A stretch of 64,000 bases of DNA, taken from NCBI GenBank assembly GCA_036984305.1, contig BQWY01000001.1, forward strand, positions 186,001-250,000, in the 5' to 3' direction. The translations under genes were made by a program, and so were the position numbers. A model generated the notes under the pieces. It had not been told where the DNA came from. It did not search any database and worked only from the letters and a program-made list of their open reading frames with translations. Each line of letters begins with the position of its first letter. Within the stretch, counting starts at the first letter, position 1. Shown here in pieces: positions 51,657 through 60,486 of this stretch. The stretch comes from Nitrospira sp. (lineage in GTDB: Bacteria > Nitrospirota > Nitrospiria > Nitrospirales > Nitrospiraceae).

Positions 51657-52135
51657 AAACGCGAATCAAACTAACTCCAATGCGGTTCCGAGCACCTCCT
51701 TTCTGCTGGCTCGCTCCATGCTCTCGATCTTGATGATTGCGGTATCGGTCAAGAGAATGCTGCGAAGATCCGGGCTGACATACGGCCTGCTTTTGAGCAA
51801 TACCCAAGCCATCTCGGTTGATGGCGCGGAGGTTGTCTTAAGGCGTCGAAAATAAAGGGGTAAACGTGATGCTGATATTGATCTGCCCGAACACGGTCAC
51901 GAGGTAGGTAGTTACCTATTGGTAATCAGATCCGTATGGAATTAGGAGGAATGGAAAGAGAGATTGTAAAAACAATGTCTTAAGAGCGTTACATTTTCTG
52001 GGACTCGAAAGCAGATTTTCCAAGATCGTAACGCGGTGGGGGTGATGGTGTGGTGCTCCGGCGGTGACCCGATGGATAAAAGATCGAGATCGAGTTCTCT
52101 ATGAAATATCGTTGAGGCGGTGAGCGTGAGGCTGG
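51657..52135. other. Non-coding region upstream of nxrA, between it and tRNA-Gly
   Basis: About 480 nt with no gene I can support on either strand; frames antisense to the tRNA reach into it but are spurious. It must carry the nxr promoter. I found no convincing -35/-10 or sigma-54 pair on the minus strand. Overlapping dyads near 51905-51925 are the clearest structured element. Confidence 0.5.
51905..51925. promoter_or_regulatory. Nested dyads upstream of nxrA
   Basis: TAGGTA-GT-TACCTA (51905-51918) overlaps TTACC-TATT-GGTAA (51912-51925), two inverted repeats sharing the TACC core, about 290 nt upstream of the nxrA start. TACCTAT fits the NarL-type heptamer pattern TACYYMT, but the spacing is not the usual 7-2-7, so this is only a candidate operator. 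Confidence 0.3.
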
Positions 52136-52164
52136 TTGACAGGGACGGATGGGCTCAGTAGAAT
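52136..52164 (+). promoter_or_regulatory. Sigma-70 promoter of tRNA-Gly
   Basis: TTGACA (52136-52141), a 17-nt spacer and TAGAAT (52159-52164). The expected start near 52171 lies about 22 nt before the mature tRNA, a normal leader length. Confidence 0.8.
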
Positions 52165-52192
52165 CGCTAGCTTGCTTCACAACGTCTTGAGA

Positions 52193-52267
52193 GCGGGAAT
52201 AGCTCAGTGGTAGAGCATCGCCTTGCCAAGGCGAGGGTCGCGGGTTCAAATCCCGTTTCCCGCTCCA
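52193..52267 (+). tRNA. tRNA-Gly (anticodon GCC)
   Basis: 75 nt. Acceptor GCGGGAA pairs with TTCCCGC; the D arm is GCTC...GAGC, the anticodon stem TCGCC/GGCGA encloses TTGCCAA with anticodon GCC, and the T stem GCGGG/CCCGT (one G-T pair) encloses TTCAAAT. Discriminator base T is followed by an encoded CCA (52265-52267). It decodes GGC and GGU. It is divergent from nxrA, about 580 nt from its start. Confidence 0.97.
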
Positions 52268-53048
52268 ATTTTTCAACCAGTTCCAATTGGAATACCCTTT
52301 TGCCACGTCGATCCTCCGTTACCGTGAGGTCTGGGCCCTGTCGATCCAATTTGTGATCTGTTGGCCACGGTGGAGTCCGGGTATGTGATCGAAGAGGAGA
52401 AGCGCTACAGTCGACTCTTCGCCAGTCCACTGACGTGCTCATGTAATTGGTGTCGAGTCTCCTTGGATGGCGGCACCGAGTCGAAGCCCAAACTGATGGC
52501 CAGCCGTCCAACGGACCGCTGCCTTGAGTCTTCGTTCCCTCGCAAGTATAGACGCACGCTCAAGTGTCCCTTCGGGGGACCGGATAGGTCCCGATCAACT
52601 GCACGCCTGTGAGGGAGACAGTGACGATAGTGGCCTGCCCCACATAATCGTCCCCCATATCATATAGAGTACTGTTCCATGAACGGGGAAACGGCGGTCT
52701 GTGCGTGGGTGGAAGCGTTGTCCCATGACGGCCTGCTGTCCGTGGCCTTGCGGATCCTTGTCACCACTAAAATCAAGCCTATAGTGCGGGGAACGGTTTC
52801 GCATTCCTCCCCGGCAGTACTCCCAAAGCAGTGAGTCATGCGGACTATGAGAGAGCTCCATAGGTTTCTAACCCTAGGTAATTAAATCGTCCATTATGCC
52901 GTGAGTGGCTCGGCGGGCGATAATGCACAGATGCCTTGGCATTGAACGGGCTCGTGGAACACGATCATTGGCTATTTACGTATAGTGCCGCCTCATACCC
53001 TGCGCGACCTCAACGAGGCGAGTGACAACCCACCTTTCTGCCTCAGGG
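52268..53048. other. Gene-poor stretch after tRNA-Gly
   Basis: About 780 nt. Only short frames with no ribosome sites or recognisable sequence, some antisense to the tRNA. Composition is mixed and less GC-biased at third positions than the flanking genes, as in eroded or non-coding DNA. No inverted-repeat ends, integrase fragment or attachment-site duplication of the tRNA 3' end was found by eye. Confidence 0.5.
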
Positions 53049-53306
53049 TCATGGTGCCAGGCCATAGCGGGGTCCATTCCTAACACCCGGCCTGAAGGCC
53101 CACACGAATAGTAGGATTACGGGAATGGTTATCCCTGTACCAATCGGTAGGGCGACAAGAACTACACCAGGGAGGCGAAGCGTATCAAGTGAGAAGCGCC
53201 CCGCGCTACATGCGGCATAAAGCAAGCTAAGCAACCCGGCAACACACCAGGTAATAAGTGCAGCAACTGTGTTTTGCCCAGTATTGCGCCTTCCTCCCGG
53301 CTCCAT
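53049..53306 (-). CDS. Possible small membrane protein
   Basis: 85 aa from the ATG at 53306 (AGGA 6 nt upstream); an ATG at 53333 gives 94 aa. Two hydrophobic segments (TVAALITWCVAGLLSLLYAACSA and LPGVVLVALPIGTGITIPVILLFVWAF) with short polar ends. No family recognised. The hydrophobic pattern and ribosome site make a gene plausible, but the surrounding DNA is otherwise empty, so it could be chance. Confidence 0.4.
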   Translation of the reverse strand: MEPGGRRNTGQNTVAALITWCVAGLLSLLYAACSAGRFSLDTLRLPGVVLVALPIGTGITIPVILLFVWAFRPGVRNGPRYGLAP

Positions 53307-53574
53307 AAACGTCCTATGCAGTTTAGGTCGCATCTTACCAGTGCAAAGGTTGGTCCATTGCCGGCTCCGCCTGCCAACGCCCAGCAGCGAGTATGTACCT
53401 CTCCTGTGTCCGTTCCAACGTCTCGTTCATATGCTAAACAACCTCGCACTCGTTGTGACCAAGCGCTATCACCCTCGCACTTGTAGAGGGATTTGAGGCC
53501 AGCACCGAGTGTGCCCAATAGGGGTCTCGCTCTGGCCCGTTGTCTCTTCCTCATGATACGGTTCCATCGCAAGC

Positions 53575-54549
53575 ATGCCGACGATTACCCTCCAGGACAT
53601 TCAGCAGGCAGCCGAGCGACTTCGAGATGTCGCACAGCTCACGCCCGTGCTCACCTCGCCCGAACTAGACGAACGTTCAGGCGCCACTGTCTTCCTGAAG
53701 TGCGAGAATTTCCAACGTACAGGATCGTTCAAATTCCGTGGCGCCTACAATGCGGTGTCATTATTGGATGCGAGCACCGCCGGTCGACCTGTCGTCACCG
53801 TGTCGTCGGGAAACCACGGTCAGGCGCTGGCGCTGGCTGCAAGGCTGCACCACCGAACGGCACACGTGTTCGCACCCGGCGCCATGACCGAACGAAAGCG
53901 ACGCGCGATCCTCTCCTATGGCGCGACCGTACACGAGGCCCCGACGCGGACCGCGGCAGAACAAGGTGCACAGGACCTGACAGCTCACGGCGAAGCAATT
54001 CTGATTCATCCGTTCAACAGCCGTGAAGTGATTGCCGGCCAAGGGACCTGTGCGCTCGAACTGCTCGATCAGCGCCAAGACCTCGATGTCTTGCTGGCGC
54101 CGGTCGGCGGCGGGGGGCTATTGTCGGGTACCTGCGTGGCGGCGCATGCACTGCGTCCCTGTCTTGAGGTGTATGCGTGCGAACCGAACGGAGCGCTCGA
54201 TGCACTCTATTCGGTTCGAGAGCATCGCATCGTGCCGATGGCCGATCCTCGGACGATGGCGGACGGGTTGCGGTCGAGCCTCGGGCCGCTGACGCTCGAG
54301 ATCCTGGAGCGGCAGCTCGCCGGATTCTTTACCGTCGACGAAGCGGAGATCGTGACTGCGCTTCGCTTTGCGGTGGAGGATCTCAGGCTCATCATTGAGC
54401 CGTCAAGCGCGGTGGCGCTGGCGCCCGTGTTGCGGGGGGAATCGTGTCTCCGCAGTCGTCGTGTAGGGGTTGTGATCACCGGCGGCAATATCGATTCCGA
54501 CTTGCTCTGCCACGTGCTTGCCGAAGGGGCGCCGGGTGGAGCGCGCTAG
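53575..54549 (+). CDS. Threonine/serine dehydratase-family PLP enzyme
   Basis: 324 aa, fold type II PLP enzyme without a C-terminal ACT domain. The PLP lysine lies in NFQRTGSFKFRGAYNAV, the Asn loop is SSGNHGQALALAA, and the phosphate-binding glycine loop is PVGGGGLLSG. A late Ser-containing VVITGGNID binds the cofactor ring nitrogen. Short, regulation-free members include catabolic threonine dehydratase and serine racemase; sequence alone does not settle which. It would form 2-oxobutanoate or pyruvate plus ammonia. Its stop overlaps the convergent transglutaminase gene by 4 nt. Confidence 0.88.
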   Translation: MPTITLQDIQQAAERLRDVAQLTPVLTSPELDERSGATVFLKCENFQRTGSFKFRGAYNAVSLLDASTAGRPVVTVSSGNHGQALALAARLHHRTAHVFAPGAMTERKRRAILSYGATVHEAPTRTAAEQGAQDLTAHGEAILIHPFNSREVIAGQGTCALELLDQRQDLDVLLAPVGGGGLLSGTCVAAHALRPCLEVYACEPNGALDALYSVREHRIVPMADPRTMADGLRSSLGPLTLEILERQLAGFFTVDEAEIVTALRFAVEDLRLIIEPSSAVALAPVLRGESCLRSRRVGVVITGGNIDSDLLCHVLAEGAPGGAR

Positions 54550-56735
54550 GAGATCGTCGTGGAAGTCGCCGGTCGGCGCGGCAGACTGCGGAGGTGCGCA
54601 AGGAGACCGTCGGCCTGTCGAGATTCTGCCGTGGAATAGGGCTGACCTCCGAAACGCACCTCCTGATAAAGCTGCGTGAGCGCACGTAAGGTAGGCTCCG
54701 CTTCCCGCCAAGTCTCCACGACCGCGAGTAGAAACTCACTTGGCGTCGATGACGCAGGCTTTTCAAAGCCCCGTCGAGCGAGCACGTGCAACACCTGTTG
54801 GTACAAGCGTTGTGCCGCCACCTCTTCTGGCCGTGAAGACTGGCCTGCAGAGGGTTTCAGCCAGCGCCGCATGACCTGTACCAGCCGATACGCCCCCCAT
54901 CCGATCAAGAGCATACCCAAGAGTGCGAGCCATCCATATGTGTGTGAGTGTTTCAGGACGGCCACGACGTTCGACAAACGAATCAACCAGGGCTCTGTCC
55001 AGACGTGCCACGTTTCCGCCAGACGCGCCTTGAACGAATCGGTTCCGTTCCGGACTGTTTGCACGACGGCCAGTTGATCCGTCGCGCTATACTGCACGAT
55101 CAGGCGGTCCCACTGGAGCCGCAATGAGTCGAGCAGATGTGACCAATCGGCCCACAGCCCGCGAGACGCGATCGCGGAGACGTTCGGAGTAGGATCGATG
55201 GTGACCCATCCGGAAGCGGGGAAATACACTTCAACCCAAGCATGCGCGTCTCGCTGCCGCACCGTGTAATACTTTCCGTACTCATTCCATTCATTCGGCA
55301 TGAACCCCGTTACCAGGCGGGCCGGGACGTCCACCGAACGTAGGAGCACCACGAGGGCCGTCGCATAGTGCTCGCAATAGCCGGTCTTGCGCACGAACAG
55401 AAAATCGTCCAGGGGTTGGTTCGACACCGTTCGTCCGATCTCCAGGCTGTACCGATATTGACTTTGCAGCAGGCTATAGAACGCACGGACCTTGTCGTGT
55501 GTCGTCTGAGTATCCCGTGTGTGCTCATGGGCGAACGCGCGGATCTCCGGACTAAGCGACGGGAGTTGCAAGTAGCGTTGCCGAACGTGCTCGGGGTAAT
55601 CGGCGGATGCCGACCCACGGTCTTGTTCCTGGAGCTGGAGGGGCGAGGACCAGACACGATATTGAATTCGGCCATTGGCGGGGAACGGAAGATAGATCCC
55701 GCCCATGGCATCCACCTGAAGGCTCTGGAACTCGCCTTCAATCGAGCGTGGCATCGATGCACCAAACAGCACCGTCGTATCCAGCGGCTCGAGCAAAATG
55801 TCGTGTGCCATCGAAGGTGTGCGGGTAGCGGCACGTCCGGCGGGCAATGAAAACATCCTAGTGGATGCCCCTCCGGGCAATCGGCGGTGGCGCGAGGTGT
55901 TTACCCATGCGCGGCCGTTGTACCAATCGTAGGCCATCCCACGAAGATAGAGCGGTTCGCTTGGACGTGTGTTGCTGTCCGGAAACTCGACCCGCATCAC
56001 GATGCTCTCGTCCATCTTAATCGCACCGATGGCACCGATATCGACCTGCTCGGAGAACCCGGCTGTTCGGAGCCCCTCAGTCCGGTTTTTCTGGAAAAAT
56101 CCGGCGCCGATCCGGGGGATGCTGAAAAATATGAGTAGGGTCAAGGCAAAGGCCAGGAGCGCGAAGGTATTGGTCGTCCAGAAGAACCGAGCATCGATGG
56201 AACGGAGGGCCGGGTCGGGCTCGTGCCGAGCGATCAGGCCGGGCCAAGCGGAAACATGTTCCATGTACAACTGGTACAGCAGCAGCGTCCAGACTCCTGC
56301 AAGGAGATAGGCCACCACAATCGTACCGTACCAAAGGTCGGACGTCATACCTGCGGACGCCAGCACCATCATCAGGCTGATGGCATACAGCTGGAGATAG
56401 TCCCTACGGAGCTGCAAATTAAACAGTTTGTTCACCATGAGTGTGATGAGGAAATGCACGCCGGCGCCGAGGAGGTCCTGGGTGAACCAGAGGAAGTCGA
56501 TCCAGAACCACGCGAAAGCGAGGACAATGAGGACGTTCCAAAACGGCGTCGAGAGCCTTGAGGATGGGACACGGCCTCCGGGTTCCAAACGGAGTACTTG
56601 AACCGCACTCGCCACGAGCCCCGTGGAACCGAGCAATAAGAATCCAAGCTGAAGGTCGGCCGTCATCGCGAGTCCCACAAAGGCAATGGCCGCCAGCAGG
56701 ACGGTACTAAGCTGGAACGCGCGGTCCAGTCTCAT
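54546..56735 (-). CDS. TgpA-like membrane transglutaminase
   Basis: 729 aa; GGAG lies 6 nt before the ATG. About six N-terminal TM helices (DUF3488-type) precede a periplasmic transglutaminase-core domain with the Cys in RKTGYCEHYATALVVLLRSVDVPARLVTGF, the His in RDAHAWVEVYF and the Asp in VTIDPTP. A further TM helix and a C-terminal DUF4129-like domain (LYQQVLHVLARRGFEKPASSTPSEF) complete the TgpA layout. It probably modifies or cleaves envelope proteins. It overlaps the DUF58 gene by 29 nt, forming the widespread MoxR-DUF58-TgpA operon. Confidence 0.92.
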   Translation of the reverse strand: MRLDRAFQLSTVLLAAIAFVGLAMTADLQLGFLLLGSTGLVASAVQVLRLEPGGRVPSSRLSTPFWNVLIVLAFAWFWIDFLWFTQDLLGAGVHFLITLMVNKLFNLQLRRDYLQLYAISLMMVLASAGMTSDLWYGTIVVAYLLAGVWTLLLYQLYMEHVSAWPGLIARHEPDPALRSIDARFFWTTNTFALLAFALTLLIFFSIPRIGAGFFQKNRTEGLRTAGFSEQVDIGAIGAIKMDESIVMRVEFPDSNTRPSEPLYLRGMAYDWYNGRAWVNTSRHRRLPGGASTRMFSLPAGRAATRTPSMAHDILLEPLDTTVLFGASMPRSIEGEFQSLQVDAMGGIYLPFPANGRIQYRVWSSPLQLQEQDRGSASADYPEHVRQRYLQLPSLSPEIRAFAHEHTRDTQTTHDKVRAFYSLLQSQYRYSLEIGRTVSNQPLDDFLFVRKTGYCEHYATALVVLLRSVDVPARLVTGFMPNEWNEYGKYYTVRQRDAHAWVEVYFPASGWVTIDPTPNVSAIASRGLWADWSHLLDSLRLQWDRLIVQYSATDQLAVVQTVRNGTDSFKARLAETWHVWTEPWLIRLSNVVAVLKHSHTYGWLALLGMLLIGWGAYRLVQVMRRWLKPSAGQSSRPEEVAAQRLYQQVLHVLARRGFEKPASSTPSEFLLAVVETWREAEPTLRALTQLYQEVRFGGQPYSTAESRQADGLLAHLRSLPRRPATSTTIS

Positions 56736-57924
56736 CCGGTACTCCGATAGTCAAATCGTCAGACGTGTCGAACAGGATGACGGCATGTGCGTAACGGCTC
56801 GCGATCGCAGGCGAGGTCCACGGCAACACGACGACCTCAGGGGAGGTCTGCTCGTTCCATTCCGACGCCGAAATGTCGCCGTCGGCTTGCATGCCTGAGG
56901 TGTCGGGCCATGAGCGCTGGCACAGTGCCAGAGGCGTCAAGAGACGAGCCAGGCCGTCCGGCCCATGACTGGAGGATTCGATACGCGCCCCCGCGCAGAC
57001 GCGAGTCTGAAATCCATGACTGTGAAAATGAGCGACGAGCGATGCCGCCACGCTGACGGCCCGTTCCAGGGCCTCGTCGGCCTCGGGGGGTGCAATCGTG
57101 GAGAGACGAATGGTCACCCTTGGATGGTGTTCCGCTTCCGTTTCTCGGAGAATCAATTGAGACGTTCGGGCCGTGCTCATCCAATGAATGAGACGGGAGT
57201 CATCCCCTGGCTGATAGAGACGCAAATTGTAGAGATCGGCCCCCGTACCTCGTCGCCCCACCGCACGGGACACGCCGGCTGCTGCGATCCTGGCGAGGGC
57301 TTGCGCCGGGATCGGCTGCGGATTTGGGAGCACCAGGAGTGAGATCGGCTTGGAATGGAAGGAACGCTTCAGGAAGAGTCCAAATGGAAAGGGCGTGGCC
57401 ACTTGGATTCCCTGGACGTCCAGTCGTCCTCGGCTGTGCGCGCGAATGGAGAGCGAGATGAGGACCGAACCTCCTGGCGGCAGGTGCTTCACGTGCATTG
57501 GTCGATTCCCCGCACGTCCGGCCACGACCTCGACAAGCCGTAGCGAAAAGCACGGAAACCAGCGCTTGTGATTGGTGACCACGAGCGTGAGAGCGACCTC
57601 CGTTTCAGCATAGACGAAGTCCGGCGCATGACAGCCCACCTCGATCCGACGCAGACACAATTCCGAGAGCAATCCCGACATCATGATGAGGCTGAGCATC
57701 ATGGCGACCAGCAAATAGAACAGATTATTTCCGGTATTGATTGCGGCCACGCCAACCGCGAGCGTAAAGAGCACGAAGCGGGTCCCTTCCGTCGTAAAAC
57801 GGGCCGAGCGGCGGCGGGTCGAGGAATGGAAAAGGCTGCGCAGCCATGCGGGGCCCCGCTCCCCAGCCTGAGTTGATACGGGGGCGGTCGGTGGCGGCTG
57901 CGGCGCTCGATGGTCCGATTCCAC
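56707..57924 (-). CDS. DUF58-domain membrane protein
   Basis: 405 aa from a GTG at 57924. A TM pair near residues 50-90 (FVLFTLAVGVAAINTGNNLFYLLVAMMLSLIMMSGLL), then a beta-rich extracytoplasmic part, and the DUF58 signature near 215-260: GRRGTGADLYNLRLYQPGDDSRLIHWMSTARTSQLILRETEAE. DUF58 proteins often resemble a von Willebrand-like domain and work with MoxR ATPases. It lies between the MoxR gene (28 nt) and TgpA (overlap). Confidence 0.9.
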   Translation of the reverse strand: MESDHRAPQPPPTAPVSTQAGERGPAWLRSLFHSSTRRRSARFTTEGTRFVLFTLAVGVAAINTGNNLFYLLVAMMLSLIMMSGLLSELCLRRIEVGCHAPDFVYAETEVALTLVVTNHKRWFPCFSLRLVEVVAGRAGNRPMHVKHLPPGGSVLISLSIRAHSRGRLDVQGIQVATPFPFGLFLKRSFHSKPISLLVLPNPQPIPAQALARIAAAGVSRAVGRRGTGADLYNLRLYQPGDDSRLIHWMSTARTSQLILRETEAEHHPRVTIRLSTIAPPEADEALERAVSVAASLVAHFHSHGFQTRVCAGARIESSSHGPDGLARLLTPLALCQRSWPDTSGMQADGDISASEWNEQTSPEVVVLPWTSPAIASRYAHAVILFDTSDDLTIGVPDETGPRVPA

Positions 57925-57952
57925 AGGATGCTCGCGGGACGCCGATGGTCGG

Positions 57953-58900
57953 TTAGAGTGGTACGGGTACGGTGCTGAGCAGATCGCGGATGACGCGTTC
58001 GGTGTGTTCGCCCTGTCGCACCTGTGCCGCGTAGGCTCGATTGAGCATGATGCGGTGTGGCAGGACGATCGGTGCCAAGGCCTTGATGTCGTCCGGCAGA
58101 CAGTACGTGCGGCCGCGCACGAGCGCCAGAGCTTTTGCGGCCTTACAGAGGGCCAGCGCGCCTCGGGTGCTGACGCCCAAGCTCAAGAGGTCGGTCTGCC
58201 TGGTAGCTTCGACAATAGCCAGGAGATAGTCCATCAAGCTTTGTTCGATACGGACCTTTTCGACCTCCTGCTGGAGATCCAGAACTTGTTGCGCGCTCAC
58301 GACCGGCTGGAGATCTTCGGCCGGGTGCAGTGACTGCGGGCGATCAAGCACTTTGCGTTCCTCTTCGGCCGAGGGGTAGCCGATTTTCAGCCGCATCAGG
58401 AACCGGTCGAGTTGGGACTCGGGGAGTGGAAACGTTCCGTGGTACTCGGATGGGTTCTGGGTCGCGATCACCATGAACGGTTGCTTTAACGGATAGGTTT
58501 GATTGTCGACGGAAATTTGCGCTTCGCTCATGGCCTCGAGCAAACTGCTTTGGGTCTTGGGAGTCGTGCGGTTGATTTCGTCGGCCAGGACGATATTGGC
58601 GAAGATCGGTCCGCGCATGAATTCGAACGCTTGCTTCTGCCTATTGAAGATCGAGACGCCGACGATGTCCGAGGGGAGTAGATCGCTCGTGAACTGAATA
58701 CGCTTGAACGCGCAGTCGATGGTTCGTGCCAGACTATGGGCCAGCGTGGTCTTACCCACACCGGGCACGTCTTCGATGAGGAGATGGCCGCGCGCCAACA
58801 AGCAGACCACGGCCATTTCGACGACCGCGCTCTTTCCCTTGATGATGCGCTCGACGTTATCCTGAATGGCGCGAATCGCCGTAGTAGTGTCGGTTATCAC
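57953..58900 (-). CDS. MoxR-family AAA+ ATPase
   Basis: 315 aa if started at the GTG at 58900; the frame is open to a TTG at 58984 and neither start has a clear ribosome site. Walker A is EDVPGVGKTTLAHSLA, Walker B IVLADEINRTTPKTQSSLLEAMSE, then the sensor-1 FMVIATQNPSEYHGTFPLPESQLDRFLM and the C-terminal lid with TRGALALCKAAKALA. MoxR proteins are chaperone-like ATPases, commonly partnered with DUF58/VWA proteins such as the next gene. It begins the three-gene minus-strand operon. Confidence 0.93.
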   Translation of the reverse strand: MITDTTTAIRAIQDNVERIIKGKSAVVEMAVVCLLARGHLLIEDVPGVGKTTLAHSLARTIDCAFKRIQFTSDLLPSDIVGVSIFNRQKQAFEFMRGPIFANIVLADEINRTTPKTQSSLLEAMSEAQISVDNQTYPLKQPFMVIATQNPSEYHGTFPLPESQLDRFLMRLKIGYPSAEEERKVLDRPQSLHPAEDLQPVVSAQQVLDLQQEVEKVRIEQSLMDYLLAIVEATRQTDLLSLGVSTRGALALCKAAKALALVRGRTYCLPDDIKALAPIVLPHRIMLNRAYAAQVRQGEHTERVIRDLLSTVPVPL

Positions 58901-59038
58901 CGTGTCATCGAGATTCAGGTGGGTCGAATTGGATGTCGAAAAAAGTCTAACAGAGGGTGCCCAGACCGTCAATTTTATCCGCAAATGGTCGACGCGGGGA
59001 AATCCGCTCCAGGGGCCGATTCTCGCGACGTTGGGCGG

Positions 59039-60358
59039 TTAGGTGGACAGATGGTCGTCGGGTACCAGGAGGATGAACCAGGGCGGTGCTTCAGCGCTCA
59101 TGTCCTGATAGCGTGTGGCCGTTAGGCTCACGGGCATGCCCGGAAACACGGCGCCTCGCCGAACGCCAACGTACCGCAACCCAACCGTGCGGGTCATGCC
59201 GCGCGACAGAGGGAGGACACGCGGAAGGTTGTTGCGCAATGGGGTCCTCTCGCCCACTGCGAGATGCCCGCCTACAGGGAGTGCCATCAATGCCTCATAG
59301 AGTTCCCCAAATGCGGTGTGTCGGACCTCCGCGGTCAGGATGCGGTCGCGCGGGCGGGCCAGTGGATCGGCGACGAGCTGCGAGAGGCACTCCCAAAACA
59401 CGGCGTCGTCGACCGCGCCAAGCATGGCGATGCTACCGCATCGCGACATGAGATCCAGTAAGGCCACTGGACCGTGCACGTCGAATTTCCAAGGTGGGAA
59501 GAGCAGAGATCGGCCCTGATGGGTAACCTCCAATGCTGGCTCTCCGTCGGCCCGCACGTTCCGAAAGCGGCCGCGTGTGCGCTCGAGATCGCTCTGAATG
59601 AGAGACGGTGCCAGGCGAGTCGGCTCATAGGCGAAGGTCGGATTTGCCGGTGCCCAGCAGGTCACTACATCGTAGCGTGGGAGAAACACTCGGGGACGGG
59701 AGGATTCGGCCAACGCGAACATGTCGGCGCCATGCCAATAGTGGAACGAAAGGCCGGTCATTGCCCTCAGGCGCCCAAGGCGGTCCGGCGGTGCCTGATA
59801 GGCGGGGGCGAGCCCGGACCCTGGCTGAGCCCGGTCCACCGCGTGCGCCGTGAGCGTGCATCCTCGCTCCCGAAGTTTCGGGACGTACTGCGCAGCAAGC
59901 GATTCGACGAAGGAGAGATCCCCCGCGCCCAGGTCCAACAAGGACGGTCGTGCGCACTCCAACAGGACGTCAAAGGGATTCGTCTGCGGAGTTACCCGTT
60001 CAAGCAGCGAGTCGTCGACCACGAGTCGAGCCGCTGGATCGTTTGTGAGTTCGGCCAGCCCGAAGTAGACGCACAAGGCCCGAAGAGATTTCGTTGTCGG
60101 GAGGCCGGTGATGGCCTTGAGCCGGTCTGCAGATCGATCCTTCCCAGCATGGGTTTGGGTTTCAGTCACCGCGCGAAGCAGGTCGTCCTGGAACTCCCCG
60201 ACCGGGAACTGACGCACAATGGCGTCGCGGAGGCGATCGAGCGTCCCTGGCAGTTCGCCGGGTCCGACCATGTGGCGCGAGGCTTCCCATTCGCAAGGGG
60301 AGTTGCTGCGGACATCCTTGAGTTGGCGGCGCAGATCGCTTTGGATCGTCGTCTTCAT
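59039..60358 (-). CDS. Uncharacterised methyltransferase-like protein
   Basis: 439 aa. A SAM-type motif I is present at about residue 140 (LLDLGAGDLSFVESLAAQYVPKL) followed by an acidic/aromatic region (LTAHAVDRAQPGSGLAPAYQAP, FHYWHGADMFAL, YDVVTCWAPANPTFAYEP). An N-terminal helical part (about 1-130) and a C-terminal 200-residue part with no match I know flank it. No TM or signal. It is divergent from the ChaN-like gene and 55 nt upstream of the MoxR frame. Substrate unknown; catalysis is inferred from the Gly-rich loop. Confidence 0.6.
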   Translation of the reverse strand: MKTTIQSDLRRQLKDVRSNSPCEWEASRHMVGPGELPGTLDRLRDAIVRQFPVGEFQDDLLRAVTETQTHAGKDRSADRLKAITGLPTTKSLRALCVYFGLAELTNDPAARLVVDDSLLERVTPQTNPFDVLLECARPSLLDLGAGDLSFVESLAAQYVPKLRERGCTLTAHAVDRAQPGSGLAPAYQAPPDRLGRLRAMTGLSFHYWHGADMFALAESSRPRVFLPRYDVVTCWAPANPTFAYEPTRLAPSLIQSDLERTRGRFRNVRADGEPALEVTHQGRSLLFPPWKFDVHGPVALLDLMSRCGSIAMLGAVDDAVFWECLSQLVADPLARPRDRILTAEVRHTAFGELYEALMALPVGGHLAVGERTPLRNNLPRVLPLSRGMTRTVGLRYVGVRRGAVFPGMPVSLTATRYQDMSAEAPPWFILLVPDDHLST

Positions 60359-60486
60359 CGATTGCCGGATCGACCGGATAGAACGAATTCACTTCAAGTA
60401 TTCGGCACGTTAGAATAAAAAGCACGAGCCTGATCCGTCAAGGCAAGGACTTGCCGGAGGGCGGCGTCGGATGATAGGGAACATGA

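Noticed and set aside
51989-52511. Two minus-strand frames with GKRDLNPRP- and ETGFEPATL-like sequence
   Set aside because: These are the well-known spurious proteins read from the antisense strand of tRNA genes; they cover tRNA-Gly.
52860-53340. Integron-like gene cassette around the small membrane protein
   Set aside because: No convincing attC core sites (GTTRRRY/RYYYAAC pair) bracket the gene.
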